From Chaetoderma sp. LZ-2023a (lineage: Eukaryota; Mollusca; Caudofoveata; Chaetodermatida; Chaetodermatidae), in contig CM067373.1 in NCBI GenBank assembly GCA_034401795.1, forward strand, positions 85,414,521 to 85,478,520: 64,000 nucleotides of DNA, read 5' to 3'. The translations under genes and the position numbers were made by a program. Of the stretch, positions 11,681-23,559 are shown piece after piece. A model generated the notes under the pieces. It was not told where the DNA came from and searched no databases. It saw only the letters and a program-made list of their open reading frames with translations. Every line of letters begins with the position of its first letter. The first letter of the stretch is position 1.

Positions 11681-12474
11681 ATCTTCGTGTTGAATATATT
11701 CAAAATTTCAAAACAATATGACTGTCTCCAGTTAGATTACTTGCGAAATAAAAATAATATCTCACGTAGGTCATGGTGGTATATATGGTGATACAGAAAG
11801 AGTCCTTATAGAGGCACACGTCGAATGGAGACATGATTGATATATAGCGTTTGCAAGTGTGAATACACCATAGATGTGATATAGGCTGCCTTGCCAAAAT
11901 CATGACAAATTTGGCCGATCTATCAACTAACCGACCAACTGACAAACATACATACATATATACCGACTATTTGCAAATCGCAAAGGATAAGTAAAAAGAA
12001 GATACCGATTTGACCACAGAAAACATATCAGAGCATACAATGCATCATCCACGTACCAGCGGCTGATGCAGAAAGAATAACCAATGAATGGAGTAAAATA
12101 AGTTAACCATTTGAACTGCTAAGTTCCCAAAATCTGGATATTAAGAGTAGCATGCTTGTAGGTTGCCGAAGACTTTGATATTTGCTAGAAACCTTTTGCT
12201 GCAATATGCATCAACCGTGCTCAGCCAAAGTGGTTTCAATATATTCTTCTGTGCATTTTTGAATAAATAATCTTCATATTGAGAAACGTTGCCCTTCCAC
12301 AACTTGAATTAATGAGAACACTGCAGATTACATTTATAAACAGCACACACCTATCGTCCCCACCAATCTGTTCTGCAGACCGTACTACCTGATTATGTTA
12401 TCAAAATATACAACTAATATTTCTGAATATTTACCGGTTAGGTATACGTGAGGGAACTCTGTTTTCGCTTCATT
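11681..12474. other. No recognisable gene
   Basis: AT-rich spacer after the dispersed repeat. No coding or RNA signal recognised on either strand. Confidence 0.4.
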
Positions 12475-13830
12475 CACGAATATTTTTTCCGCATGCAGCT
12501 ATTGGCGGTAGTATATCAGGAACTTTTTCCTCGTCAATAAAGTTAGCATCGTCTGCATACTGCATCTCTACCAGTATGCCTATCATTGAGATTGGATGCT
12601 TTGGTCTTTGAGAGAGCTGCGGCTAGGTAGCAAGTGAAAAGAACTGGTGGTAAACCAGTGATGATCCTGTTAATGTTTCAAACACTAAAGAAAGCGAACA
12701 TTTAATTTTGTGTTTGCCAAGACGAGTCTCACCAGGCGTAGTTTATGATCATCATCAGTGCAACCCTGCCATTTCCTAAAACCACTCTACCAGTTTCCAG
12801 TAATTATGTCAATGTTATCTCTGATACGAGATAACGTCACATTTGATGGACTTCGTCGGATGCTGTACAAGACACCACTGGTTTTCTACTGCTTTCTTAG
12901 GCTTTGGGAATGAGATGAGTGTGCTCTTCCCTACATCATTTACAGGGAGGCGTTGTTCAAAGGCAGGATTGATGACGTATGCGTGGCCATTGGCTAGAGA
13001 TGTTAAATAATTTCTAACTTTTGCTTCTGCTATTGACATTTGCATGGGCTGTGGCCGGCCTGGAAACGTGGGTAGAGGTTCGTTTTCTGAGTCAGTGAAC
13101 TGCTCATTAGCCCATTCCCTGATTGTTTCAGCCTTTCCCTGGTCAGACCCGATGAATTGACCATCAGAGTTATGTACATTAAGTGCTTGTTGCGTGCTGA
13201 TCTTTAGTGCTTTGCTTGCTATGAACATTTTTCGACAATCATCGATGGGCGTGACCTCGTTTAGCAGGTCATTTGCTCTTTTGATGGGCGAGTTCTTTTA
13301 ATCGTTCACTGGCATGGTGCAGGACCATATTGCGATTCTGTCTTAGTTTAAGTTGGTGTTCAATTCGACTGCTTTGATAAATGCGTAGTCGCAGTGTTTC
13401 CGTTGTTCAAACAGCCTTGTAGCAAGTGGATCATCAACATAGGATTTCCCTTGTTTGGTATTCCTGGCTACATTGATGTTTTGCTAGCCGATCTCTCCAC
13501 AGATTTTAAGACTTTACTTAGGGCTTCATTTGGTTTACATTTGAGGTCAACTACGGCTCAATTATTGTTTTCCTATGCGATGGCGAGAATGCCTTTTGAT
13601 TAGTTAGTTTTGTTAGATATGTGATCTTGGATCTACCGCTAGTAGATGAGAGACATTTGATCAATCGTTAATTGAGCAATCACTGTTTTTTACTCAGAAT
13701 TAAGGGTATGTACCATCATAGGATGGCGAGTCTCCGACTAACGTCTTTGCATTACCCTTGCACAGTACGTAGTCAATCTGATTAAAGATTGCTTTTATTG
13801 TTTTATTACTCTTCGTGTCGTCTGTGTGTC
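12475..13830 (-). pseudogene. YADD-type LINE relic (endonuclease end, linker, RT box)
   Basis: Minus-strand order: a stretch at about 13,820-13,700 reads IDYVLCKGNAKTLVGDSPSY, matching the C-terminal end of LINE endonucleases. Then 13,228-12,815 holds a linker with DGQFIGSDQGKAETIREWANEQFT and PKPKKAVENQW, the lead-in to RT. The catalytic box MQYADDANFIDEEK follows at about 12,565-12,530. RT blocks between linker and catalytic box are deleted. The same family is represented at 51,235-52,990 and in each 8.4-kb unit. Dead copy; several frames. Confidence 0.7.
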
Positions 13831-13985
13831 CGATTCATGTTATTCTATGACGGCACGGGTACATAAAGGCTATTTGTTGCATTGTAAATATATAAGATAT
13901 TGCACACGTCGAAATGGTGTAGCAATTATCACATTCCATAAGTGAAGTACCTTGTTTGACTGTGTCCACTCTGCATGGAACTTCA
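13831..13985. other. Spacer
   Basis: Short stretch without recognised features; resembles about 7570-7620 at its right end. Confidence 0.3.
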
Positions 13986-14071
13986 TACTCATATCGATCT
14001 AGGTCTTCCAGATTTGGCCCAAATTGTATACTCATATCGATCTAGGTCTTCCAGATTTGGCCCAAATTGTT
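13986..14071 (+). repeat. Exact 43-bp tandem duplication
   Basis: The unit contains ATATCGATCTAGGTCTTCCA and repeats without a single mismatch. Perfect identity in otherwise eroded repeats indicates a very recent slippage event, a haplotype merge or a sequencing artefact. Confidence 0.9.
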
Positions 14072-14277
14072 CTCGATCCTAAAAATCTGGAATATATGAA
14101 AGAATCCGCAAAATCCGAAAACTGTTTATGATGTAAGAAACATGGGGTGGAGACGGTCTACAATCTCTGATTGCTCTCATTTCGTTATAGCGTCTGAAAA
14201 TGTATTGTTATCTACGGATTGTTTCTAAATGACATTCACATTAACCTTTTGAATTCCGAACTTCAAAATCTGTATTT

Positions 14278-14460
14278 TACGGTAAGCTGGTGAATATTTT
14301 GTAACTAAATTGGTAAAGCTGTTGATGCCTATTCAACATAATGTTCACTAAAATTGTAGATTCACCTGGTATACAATTCAGACTGTTACTGGCATATCTT
14401 TAACATTTTTCATGACGCATCTACGTCATTTGACTGTGACGTCAGCTAACAAGACCTATC
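14278..14460 (+). mobile_element. Foldback MITE, degraded partial copy
   Basis: GGTAAGCTGGTGAATATTTTG is the family's left-arm junction; a decayed TGTT-ATTAAA block, ATACAATTCA and a TGACGTCA follow. Both termini are missing. Confidence 0.45.
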
Positions 14461-14610
14461 TTGATTATGAAGTGATATGCCATCCCACTAGAGGAGAAAG
14501 TTTAGATAAGCGACGGCTAATTAGTGGCGTGTACGTGTACATATATCTGGAATGAATTCAAATCATTGAGCGTATTCATGTATTATCGTTGCATAGGTGT
14601 ATGACCACAC

Positions 14611-14870
14611 TTGACCTTTCCAGAATATCCATCTATCATCTGACGACGTCATAATCAGCCAAACCTCGTGTAGGATGACGTCATAATCTTTATGTCATGA
14701 ATGATTATATTTGGCCCATCTTTAACTCTTAATAGTCTGACAACTTTGCAAGCTATTGAATGTTTTGAAACTAATTTGACCGGTAGCTATTGCTGCAACA
14801 GCTCCCAGGTAAATTAGTTTCAAAATGTTCACCACAATGCTTATTAAATTGTAAATCCAAAAAAGACAAG
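14611..14870 (-). mobile_element. Foldback MITE, reverse orientation
   Basis: Starts TTGACCTTTCCAGAATATCC, the inverse of the family right end, and runs through TGACGTCA (14,676) into the palindrome GAATGTTTTGAAACTAATTT ... AAATTAGTTTCAAAATGTTC. It stops before the GCTATGCCCC terminal block. Confidence 0.6.
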
Positions 14871-15336
14871 TACTTGTCTTGTGACATAGGCGTGACCAAT
14901 GTTTCAATATTCATGATGGAGATAAAGTAAACCATGTTTATTCTGACGTGAGCTACATAGTGACATATTTGATTAAGATGTCAGATACTTGAGTGACAGA
15001 TCGGGGCTCTTCCTTAGCAGGATGTTCCATGGCTCAATTTCATTATGTCCAACCAGTATTTGAACCTCATCCTCCGAAACGTCATATTTCTCCATGTCAA
15101 CTGAATATGTTTTGGGTCATACGGTCAAGCAAGGTCAAGCGGTCAAACCACAAAGCAGATAATCATGTACAGAGACCATCACACCCTCAGCAGCACATAA
15201 TGGGTAAAGTCCTGCCTTAGTATATATATACATTGCGCATTCGTTTCAGGACCTTGTTATACGTACTTGCGGGACCACATGTTGTAAACTATTGGAACAC
15301 TTGGAAATTTGATTTTTCGACCTTCCAGTACAGGAA
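14871..15336. other. No recognisable gene
   Basis: Spacer between MITE fragments; nothing recognised. Confidence 0.35.
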
Positions 15337-15428
15337 TTATATTGAACTTTTTAAAACTAATTTGACTAGAACCTGTTGTTGCCATAGGCAGCAAGAGCGC
15401 CCAGTAAAATTCGTTTCAGGATATTAAC
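15337..15428. mobile_element. Foldback MITE, central palindrome only
   Basis: ACTAATTTGACTAGAACCTG and CGCCCAGTAAAATTCGTTTC are the two inverted arms. The flanking terminal blocks are absent. Confidence 0.5.
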
Positions 15429-15462
15429 ACCTCTTGTGTCAACAGCTACTTTTATCAATTAA

Positions 15463-16217
15463 CCCTTTCATTTGTCAAGATTTTAAAAGAAAATTCAAAT
15501 ATTTGCTCAGTGAATGACCATATGTTAGCCAAAAGAACTGGGTTTTTTTTTGGTAAATTTAGCACTTAGATTTAGGAAAATATTTGTTAACGAGTTGATC
15601 TTTTGATCGGCTTGACGATTATAGGGTTACTCGTCTAGGATATCTAAATTTTTGCTTAGGCAGTGTCCATTTGTAGGCCAAGAGACGACCATTTTTGAAA
15701 ATTTACAACTGGAATGATTGGCTTAGTAATCGAGCCAGTCATTCCAGTGGTTGATTTTCAAATATAGTATTCTCTTGACCTGCAATTAGACAGACCCCAA
15801 GACTATTGGAGATGCGGTGTTACCATTATAACGACAAGTTCACACAATAGAGTATAAACACAATATTCTATACGACATAAAGAATTTGCTGTTTCGGATC
15901 TGTAAGTGTTAAAAAAACAATATGTTTACAACGAACACAAGTTTACCTCACGCTGGCACATTCTGGCAAAAATGAGCATGGAGTTCGCGTTCTTCGTGGA
16001 ACAGTATTCAGTAATGTGTCGTCTACATTACTAAACTGAAGCATATAGTGCGTATACGCCACATTATTGAACACTGTTACGTAACGGCGAATATTTTTCG
16101 CTATCCTGAACGCACCGGGATTTCACTCCATATGGGACCCCAAATTGTAGTGTAGGAAACGAGGATTTCAGAGTTAGCGTCCCTGGGACCCCCAAGAGTT
16201 AGATGTTATGAGAAACA
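15463..16217 (+). mobile_element. Possible degraded relative of the hAT-type element
   Basis: It shares with the 8518-10,457 element a TAACCCTTTCA stretch, the large hairpin (15,695-15,762), and a right end with CTGGGACCCCCA...ATGTTATGAGAAACACCG, a decayed version of that element's GGGACCCCC...GTGGGCAACACTG end. The left terminus and target duplication were not found, so this is tentative. Confidence 0.4.
15695..15762. repeat. Hairpin repeat, second copy
   Basis: Stem CTGGAATGATTGGC pairs with GCCAGTCATTCCAG (one G-T position), flanked by TTGAAAAT and ATTTTCAA. Same hairpin as at 9821-9888. Confidence 0.65.
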
Positions 16218-16499
16218 CCGCTTCCTGATGCATTATATGTTCTCGACGTCATTCTTAATACGCTTATTCTAACAATGCCAGCATTGCCATCTGTTGTCGG
16301 CATTTTCGCATATATTAGAGTAATGCGAGTGATTTTACTATTTTCAATCAGACATATCGTAAGAGCTAAGGAGCTACGTAAAAGCTTCTTTCGTTTTCTT
16401 TGATTGTAATTACTTTGGCACAAGCGCGTTATATATACGAGCACGCAATTTGTTATTATGCGATACGTACTTCTTGAGATTCATTTACATATATTGCGA

Positions 16500-17607
<1,108 letters not shown>

Positions 17608-17854
17608 TTATACGGGCGTAATCGATAATTACAAGATTAAGTGAACATTACCAAGTTGAAGGTTAGTTTTGATTTTATCTGGTTGTAAGTAAGTATGGAG
17701 GGATCGTATAAGCGTGTGTTCGCAGCTTCTGACGACATATTTAAAATAGTCAGACGAAGGACGAGGAATCACATAGGGTAGGTCAAGGTATATTACAATT
17801 CCCAATAGGGAGAGCCATGCGATCTCTCCGTAGTTGTGGTATTACAATATTTGG

Positions 17855-17935
17855 GCATTGACCGGGAATCGAACCCATAACTGGCGAAAGCGCTAAGAAT
17901 CATATGCCATAAATGCTTCCACCACATCAGCGTCT
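17855..17935 (-). repeat. tRNA-like SINE head, candidate
   Basis: On the minus strand the text GGGTTCGATTCCCGGTC is a perfect pol III B-box/T-arm motif. About 40 bp upstream lies a GTGGTGGAAGC..TGGCATATG stretch that could be a decayed A-box half. Many invertebrate SINEs have this tRNA-derived head. No acceptor stem closes convincingly, so it is not a functional tRNA gene. SINE assignment is inference. Confidence 0.35.
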
Positions 17936-18239
17936 TGTGGTGTTGGTGTGGTGGAAAAGTGTGTTGGCTATGATGCTTGGCACTTTTATCGGTTGTGCGT
18001 TCAACTCCCTGTCAACTTCAACTGGTAAGTTTCACTTAATCTTCCAATTTTATCTCACTGACGTAACTACACCATTATCCCTTGAGACTTCAGAGTATGC
18101 ATTCATTAGACTTACCGCCAACAGTTTTTATTATTACTTATTTCAAGTAGTTGAACTCACATATGCCTTGGTGAGAAGCTTATCAGTATATGCATGCCGT
18201 TATGGTTTCACCATTAGTTTATGATATTATCTTGCAAAA

Positions 18240-18790
18240 AACCTAGTTTCCATTCCATATACTGATAAGGCAGTACTAAGAGGCACATTTGCCCTTGCTG
18301 TTGCTGATGTTAAAGCTGATCTCGTTGAATATGCTTTAAATACCGCAATGCTATTGCCCGCCTTCTTATCCATCTAGATATGATCTGTTTCGAAAATGAA
18401 TTGTGAGGTTTCTGTATCTACACCAATAAACGTGTTACACCACCTCTTTGATTTTCTGTACGCTTCGGGTATTCTGTAAGTACGGTCACAATGAATACTC
18501 GCCGATCAGGTGCACATGCAGGTATTGCTAACATTGGAGCTGAATGACCAGATCGTCATTGTTTTGGAACAGCACCGAATCTAAATAGTACTTTGTTCTT
18601 GCTAAGATGCATATTCCTAATGTCTACCGAGTGTATAGACTGTGTCCGTTGCCCTGACATTATCAACAACAACATACAGAGTTTCATAGTCAAACTTGAT
18701 TCAAACAACTGAGATAAAACACCCAACGAAATGGTTACAGGTACACAAATGGGATCAAACTCGCGACGCTCACAAAAGAGCAACCACTCT
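18240..18790 (-). pseudogene. DIRS tyrosine recombinase, broken
   Basis: The 18,783-18,556 piece has FDPICVPVTISLGVLSQLFE joined directly to LTMKLCMLLLIMSGQRTQSI. The first is the recombinase N-terminal region and the second the start of the catalytic fold (SGQR carries the first catalytic Arg), so the segment between them is deleted. Further on in another frame are VTVLTEYPKRTENQRGG, SKQIISRWIR and YSTRSALTSATARANVPL, matching the C-terminal box (HxxR). The box His appears as Tyr. Inactive. Confidence 0.7.
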
Positions 18791-18925
18791 TCGATATATG
18801 TCCTATGCTACAGATTCATACCCTGTCTCCATTCTTTGAGGATTATGTTTGGAGCGTTTCACGAAACCTTTCTCCGGCGTAACGATTCCTGGACAACTTG
18901 AAAATACACGTCTTCATGTTGTGTC

Positions 18926-19130
18926 TCAGAAGATGTTTTTTGCGGAAGGGTTAACAGATTCTCTTTCGGTAGAATGATGGGAAAATCTAATACTGGCTTT
19001 CATACTTTGGTGAACCATGCTTGTGTTGTCTCCAACAAAGCTATAAGAACTGCATCCACTTCGTCTGATTCTATCCTTTGCAGCACCATCCCGATCACTC
19101 TGAAAGGGCAAATAAATATGAATTATAATG
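18926..19130 (-). pseudogene. DIRS RNase H-to-recombinase connector
   Basis: A minus-strand frame reads ALLETTQAWFTKV then KPVLDFPIILPKENLLTLPQ. This resembles the WPxQPWYPxLxxLxxDxPxxLPxxxxLLxLP connector conserved in DIRS polyproteins. It is one of the clearer signs that this region is a DIRS element. Confidence 0.6.
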
Positions 19131-19984
19131 TGACAAATTTAATGTAAATTCATCAACTGAAACTGCAACTGGATCTGGCTTCCCGGCTCCACAATTTTCA
19201 AACCGACTGTTAAGTCTAGAAGCGAACAAATTTATATCCAGCATTCTAAATTTTTGCTTGGTGAATTTGTTGAACTACTCTAGGATTTATATTCAATTCA
19301 GAAGCATAATTGACTTTTCGCGACTCTGCACCAGCTTCTGTTTTCTCTATGCCAGAAATATGAGCTGCACTCACCCAGATATTCTAGTTATACACCAATT
19401 CCAAATCTCTTTAGTGACTTCATCGCACATCATTTTGCGCTGACCATTTTATTTAGACATTCAACCACTTCCGTATTCTCATCATTACACGTGTATGTCT
19501 AACTTGACTTTTATTACACAATGATTGTAGAGCACGAAAGGCTACTTTAATTTCTAACTAATTAATGTGACTGAGAGCTTCTGATTCTAACCACAAACCA
19601 CTTGTTGTAACTGGACCTCATATTTCACTCCAACCTGTCTTTGAGGCACCACTATTTATAGTAATATCCGGCCTGTTCTGCTGCACGGTTCTGTAAAAAC
19701 CATTCATATTGTGCCACCAAGATATTTCGGCTCGTATATTATCTGATATCAAAATCGTTGCTTCATAATTGCCCTTGTTTTGTTTCAGAAATCTATTTCA
19801 TTCAATTTCAATGGTGTTATAACAACAACGATATTGCATACCAAACACCGCGTTCTGTTGCATAAGAACACACCAATAATTTTTAGCGAACTGGCGGATT
19901 GTAATCACTTGTAAAGCAGCCAAAAAACGTTCGCAGAATGTTCACAGAATGTTATAATACGAACATTCTGTGCATGTGGATACT

Positions 19985-20505
19985 AAACTGTCATATTGAT
20001 TGATTCTAAGACAAAGCCAAGTTATTCAATTGGTTTGCTAGTGGCCCTGATTTTCCTGGATGAATTCCATAACTATCCATTAGTGGCACTGTGGCAATAA
20101 TATTATCCATACATTCATCATATGAGTCACCCTGGAGAAGGTATCATCAATATATCCAAGAATTGAATGCCCATGCTAATGTGGAATAAACAGGTTTTGA
20201 AATCACCGTGAACAGGCGCGGGCTCATGTCAAGCCATTTGCTAAAAAAACTAAATTGTCAACGGTCTCCTTTCCTGAAAATCCCAAATATTTCCTATCTC
20301 GAGGACAAACACATATAGAATAGTATGCATCATTTTAAGTCTTATGTTGCAAGATAGTAATTTGGCTTCATGGGCTGAATAGCCATATTTAATACGTCCA
20401 TCTTAAAATGGTAGTGATTAATATTCCTATTCAAGGTCCTCAGAGTTAGTATTATTCTGTAGGAAGCATCTTTTAGTTCTTAGAAATATAATCTTCCTAT
20501 GGCAG
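19985..20505 (-). pseudogene. DIRS reverse transcriptase, broken
   Basis: Minus-strand translation gives YRIILTLRTLNRNINHYHFK and MDVLNMAI (fingers). Then AYYSI and RKYLGFSGKE (palm A region), FLANGLT followed by a stop, ARACS, then HGHSILGYIDDTFSRVTH, with the YIDD catalytic box at about 20,143-20,157, and finally GIHPGKSGPLANQLNNLALS. This series is diagnostic of DIRS/Ngaro-type RTs. Several in-frame stops lie between the blocks. Confidence 0.75.
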
Positions 20506-20545
20506 CAACAGCGTCCAGTCAAATTAGTTTCACGATATTCAATAG
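20497..20545. mobile_element. Foldback MITE arm
   Basis: CAGCAACAGCGTCCAGTCAA followed by ATTAGTTTCACGATATTCAA is a single right arm of the MITE palindrome. It forms the boundary between the DIRS relic and the dispersed repeat. Confidence 0.5.
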
Positions 20546-22420
20546 CAGCTCTATGTGATGATGCGTCAGGAAAAATGCTTATTGGTATATTTCTGTCGGT
20601 ATCTATATGTGCTCAATAAGCTTCTGTTCTGAATCCTCTTATTTCACTCAAGCTTCGTACACCATGTTATCCTTAAACACGCAGCAACGTATGCAGTGTT
20701 GTCACGTATGACGCAGAAGATCTTAACGATGCTAATAATGTGCTCTACCGATTTCATCCTGTTTATGATACATTGAAAACGACACAAAGCCTGGCTGCCA
20801 TTCATAGCTTTCTGTCCTCCGCCTTGGAAACGTGATGAACTCAACAGAAAAGGATATTAACTCATAATTGGCGTTCTAGAGCTGTATCATTAGACAAGTA
20901 CGATAGCTATCCTTGCTACGGCAATTACAACATCACTTCCTTTTGAGTTTACCATTATATATTGGTCTATGCATTGTTATTAGGGAATGAGCAACGAACC
21001 GAGCCATGCCACAAAGAAGTTCGATATTTTCATGGAGGTCCATAATTCAAAATTAATGGTACCACATGTTGAAATATATGAATTGCTCAGCCAAATTCTT
21101 TTCATTTTTTGTTTGAAATAAATGTCTAGTTTGCTCTTGCATGATTCGCATGTTGTCGTCTAAATATCATCATCAATCCCTATCGCAAATACATCCTTAG
21201 ATGATTTATTATTGGTAAATCAACATCTCGTTTTCCGTCTGTCCCTCAAGATTCCGTCATCCGTACATAATAGTGTTTGTTTTGCATGGGCGTATAGAGA
21301 ATATCCTGCTCGATGATAAATATAAGATTAGCTACAGATAACAGTGCTGGCCCGCGCATGTGGATCCCAGAGGATATCAGAGCATTTTCTATGGATGAGG
21401 GGTTTACTCTGATTAATCATAGGTGATGGCCACGGGCTAGTCTTAGGTTCTTATCTTACCCGACTTTCACTGCCATTTTAATTAGCAGACAATCAAATAT
21501 TGGAAATATCTATTTATTTTGTCACTTTTTATTGCTATCCATTATGTCCAGCCGTTCGTATGTTGTTTCATTGGTATACTGTCATCTGACGGCTGCGCTA
21601 ACTGGCTGCCCATTCATCTGATCTATACGGCACCCATCAGTCATTCTTTTACAGCGTTCACATATTGGAACGATGGGCGAGTATTGTGCCTCCATCACCC
21701 GTCCCCAACCCACATGCCACCCACTTTTTGGCAACACAAATTGGAAAAATAAGATCAAGTTCGAATTATACTTGAGTGGCAGGCTAGATTCATTAATTAA
21801 ATCATGTTTTCTAAGATAACAAGTCATTATTCTGAAAAATGTATTTGATGAAAAATGCGCAACTTTACCAACAGAGATTTCTAAATGACGTGTATTGAAC
21901 ATAATATTTGCCACCCATCAGCTCTTATAACTCAAGATGTCGTAGCCATAGCTTAGTGATATAAGTACTGCCGTGCTATAATTCCATTAGAGAAGATGTG
22001 CTATTTGAAGCGCTTTACACAAATCGCGGCTTTTCCGGAAATCAGAATTTAGTTGGTCTAATCCCGAAACCAAACATGATGGATGCGTGCCCATTAGTCT
22101 TTACGGCATCGATTAGGCGGCATACAGAGCCAGGCGTTAGCGTAGTATTTTATCTAAAATGCCGCTCAACTCACTCAGACAGAAAACAGGGGACCAGGGA
22201 GACCCTATCTAGTAAAGGAATAATATTGTCTATTGTCAGCTCCCATGGCGTATAGCACAGATTAATTATGACGGTTTTATATCAATCACCTCCAAACATG
22301 TTTCTTTATTTTCATCATACAGAATTTGTTAATAGTGCGTGTGTCAGCCAGTCTTTCTTTCTCTTTATCAGATGATCTCTAATGCGCATGTAGGCTCATG
22401 TGTATACAAGTAATTCCTTA
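20546..22420 (+). repeat. Dispersed repeat family, copy B (longest uninterrupted)
   Basis: About 1.9 kb colinear with copy A if the hAT insertion in A is removed. Shared landmarks run from AAAATGCTTATTGGTATATTTCTG through TATCATCATCAATCCCTATC, GATGATAAATATAAGATTAG, ATTGGAAATATCTATTTATT, AATCAGAATTTAGTTGG to ATCAATCAC-CTCCAAACATGTT. It has no conserved reading frame. The part at about 21,640-21,990 has a local insertion relative to copy A. Confidence 0.55.
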
Positions 22421-22429
22421 TGATGACTA

Positions 22430-22770
22430 CAAACAGACAGACAGAGAGATTTACCATCAGGCAGACTGACAGACAGACAAACGGACTTACATTCAGACAG
22501 ACAGACAAACAGACATACATGCAGGTAGGCATGGAGGCAGGCATGGAGGCAGGCAGGCGGGCGGGCGGGCGGGCGGGCGGGAGGGCGGGCGGGCGGGCGG
22601 GCGGGCGGGCGGGCGTTCGTTCGTTCGTTCGTTCGTTCGTTCGTTCGTTCGTTCGTTCGTGCGTCCGGGCGTTTGTTCATATGTGTGTATGGGTGTGTGC
22701 TCGTACATCCGTATGTGTGTGCATCTATACTTGCGTGGGTGTATGTGTGCGTGTGTATGTGGGTGTGGGT
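22430..22770. repeat. Compound tetranucleotide array (GACA)n-(GGGC)n-(GTTC)n
   Basis: (CAGA)-rich text at 22,430-22,520 passes into (GGGC)n at about 22,557-22,614, then (GTTC)n at 22,615-22,660 and GT-rich text. The array is open in several frames on both strands and gives artefactual Ala/Gly/Pro/Arg or Ser/Phe/Val/Arg proteins. The GGGC part has many consecutive GGG runs. Confidence 0.9.
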
Positions 22771-22786
22771 GCATTAATTCGTGAGT

Positions 22787-22915
22787 ACATTAGTGCCTGG
22801 GTGTGTGCGTGCATGCATTCGTGCATGCGTTCATGCATGCATTATTGCGTGCATTCGTGCATGTATTACTGTGTGCATGTATTATTGCATGCATTCGTGC
22901 ATTCGTTCAGATGTG

Positions 22916-22967
<52 letters not shown>

Positions 22968-23197
22968 TATGTACGTGCGTATGTGTATGTGTGTGCATTC
23001 GTGTGTATGATTTCTCTATAATGTAGGCTCAATCCCAGCCTTTACCTGTTAAAGCGACCTACTGATTAATTCACTTTACCCCAACTAATCTCAAGGGGGG
23101 ACCACTCTAAGTAAATCTAAACTTGGTCTCGATAGGACAAATTTAGGCAAAGAAATTTTTAATTAAATTCCTGTGCCAATGCGTTTTTTTCAATGTA
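22787..23197 (+). repeat. Segment duplicated downstream of the PLE (donor-side copy)
   Basis: From ACATTAGTGCCTGGGTGTGT through a (GTGC)n array (about 22,915-22,970) to CAATGTA, this 411-bp block recurs at 27,860-28,251 right after the truncated PLE, and again in each 8.4-kb unit. The two copies differ mainly in the number of GTGC units. This copy continues into AAGACGGACTTGC, while the others continue into (ACGG)n. Confidence 0.9.
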
Positions 23198-23342
23198 AAG
23201 ACGGACTTGCTTGTGCCAGGCCTCCATATTTGTCCCAAATCAAACAATTTTAAACTGTTTACATGTACAAATACACTGTCGGAATTGGTCTGCTGGTAGC
23301 TGATATTTCGTTTGCACTGTCTTCCATACGTGCAATCGTCCA

Positions 23343-23530
23343 TGCGTTCGTTCGTTCGTTCGTTCGTTCGTTCGTTCGTTCGTTCGTTCGTTCGTTCGTT
23401 CGTTCGTTCGTTCGTCCGTCCGTCCGTCCGTCCGTCCGTCCGTCCGTTCGTTCGTTCGTTCGTTCGTTCGTTCGTTCGTACGGGCGTCTGTGCGGGCGTC
23501 CGTGCGGGCGTCCGTGCGGGCGTCCGTGTA
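23343..23530. repeat. Tetranucleotide array (CGTT)n-(CGTC)n-(CGTT)n with (GTCCGTGCGGGC)n end
   Basis: A run of CGTT units changes to CGTC at about 23,411, back to CGTT at about 23,447, and ends in three 12-bp units of GCGGGCGTCCGT type. The alternation points to point mutation followed by expansion of the mutated unit. Confidence 0.9.
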
Positions 23531-23559
23531 TATGCGTTCATATGTGCGTTTATTCATTC

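Larger units (their letters stand above)
18230..20505 (-). mobile_element. DIRS-type tyrosine-recombinase retrotransposon, eroded
   Basis: Minus-strand order is RT (20,505-19,985), a decayed RNase H region, a connector (19,130-18,926) and tyrosine recombinase (18,790-18,240). This RT-RNaseH-YR order is that of DIRS elements, which integrate with a recombinase instead of an integrase. Each part has several stops and frameshifts. The RT end is abutted at about 20,500 by a MITE arm. The split or inverted terminal repeats expected of DIRS were not recognised. Confidence 0.7.

Noticed and set aside
17913-18224. 103-codon plus-strand frame between the (TA)n tract and the DIRS relic
   Set aside because: No recognisable domain or splice context; overlaps the tRNA-like SINE head and could be chance.
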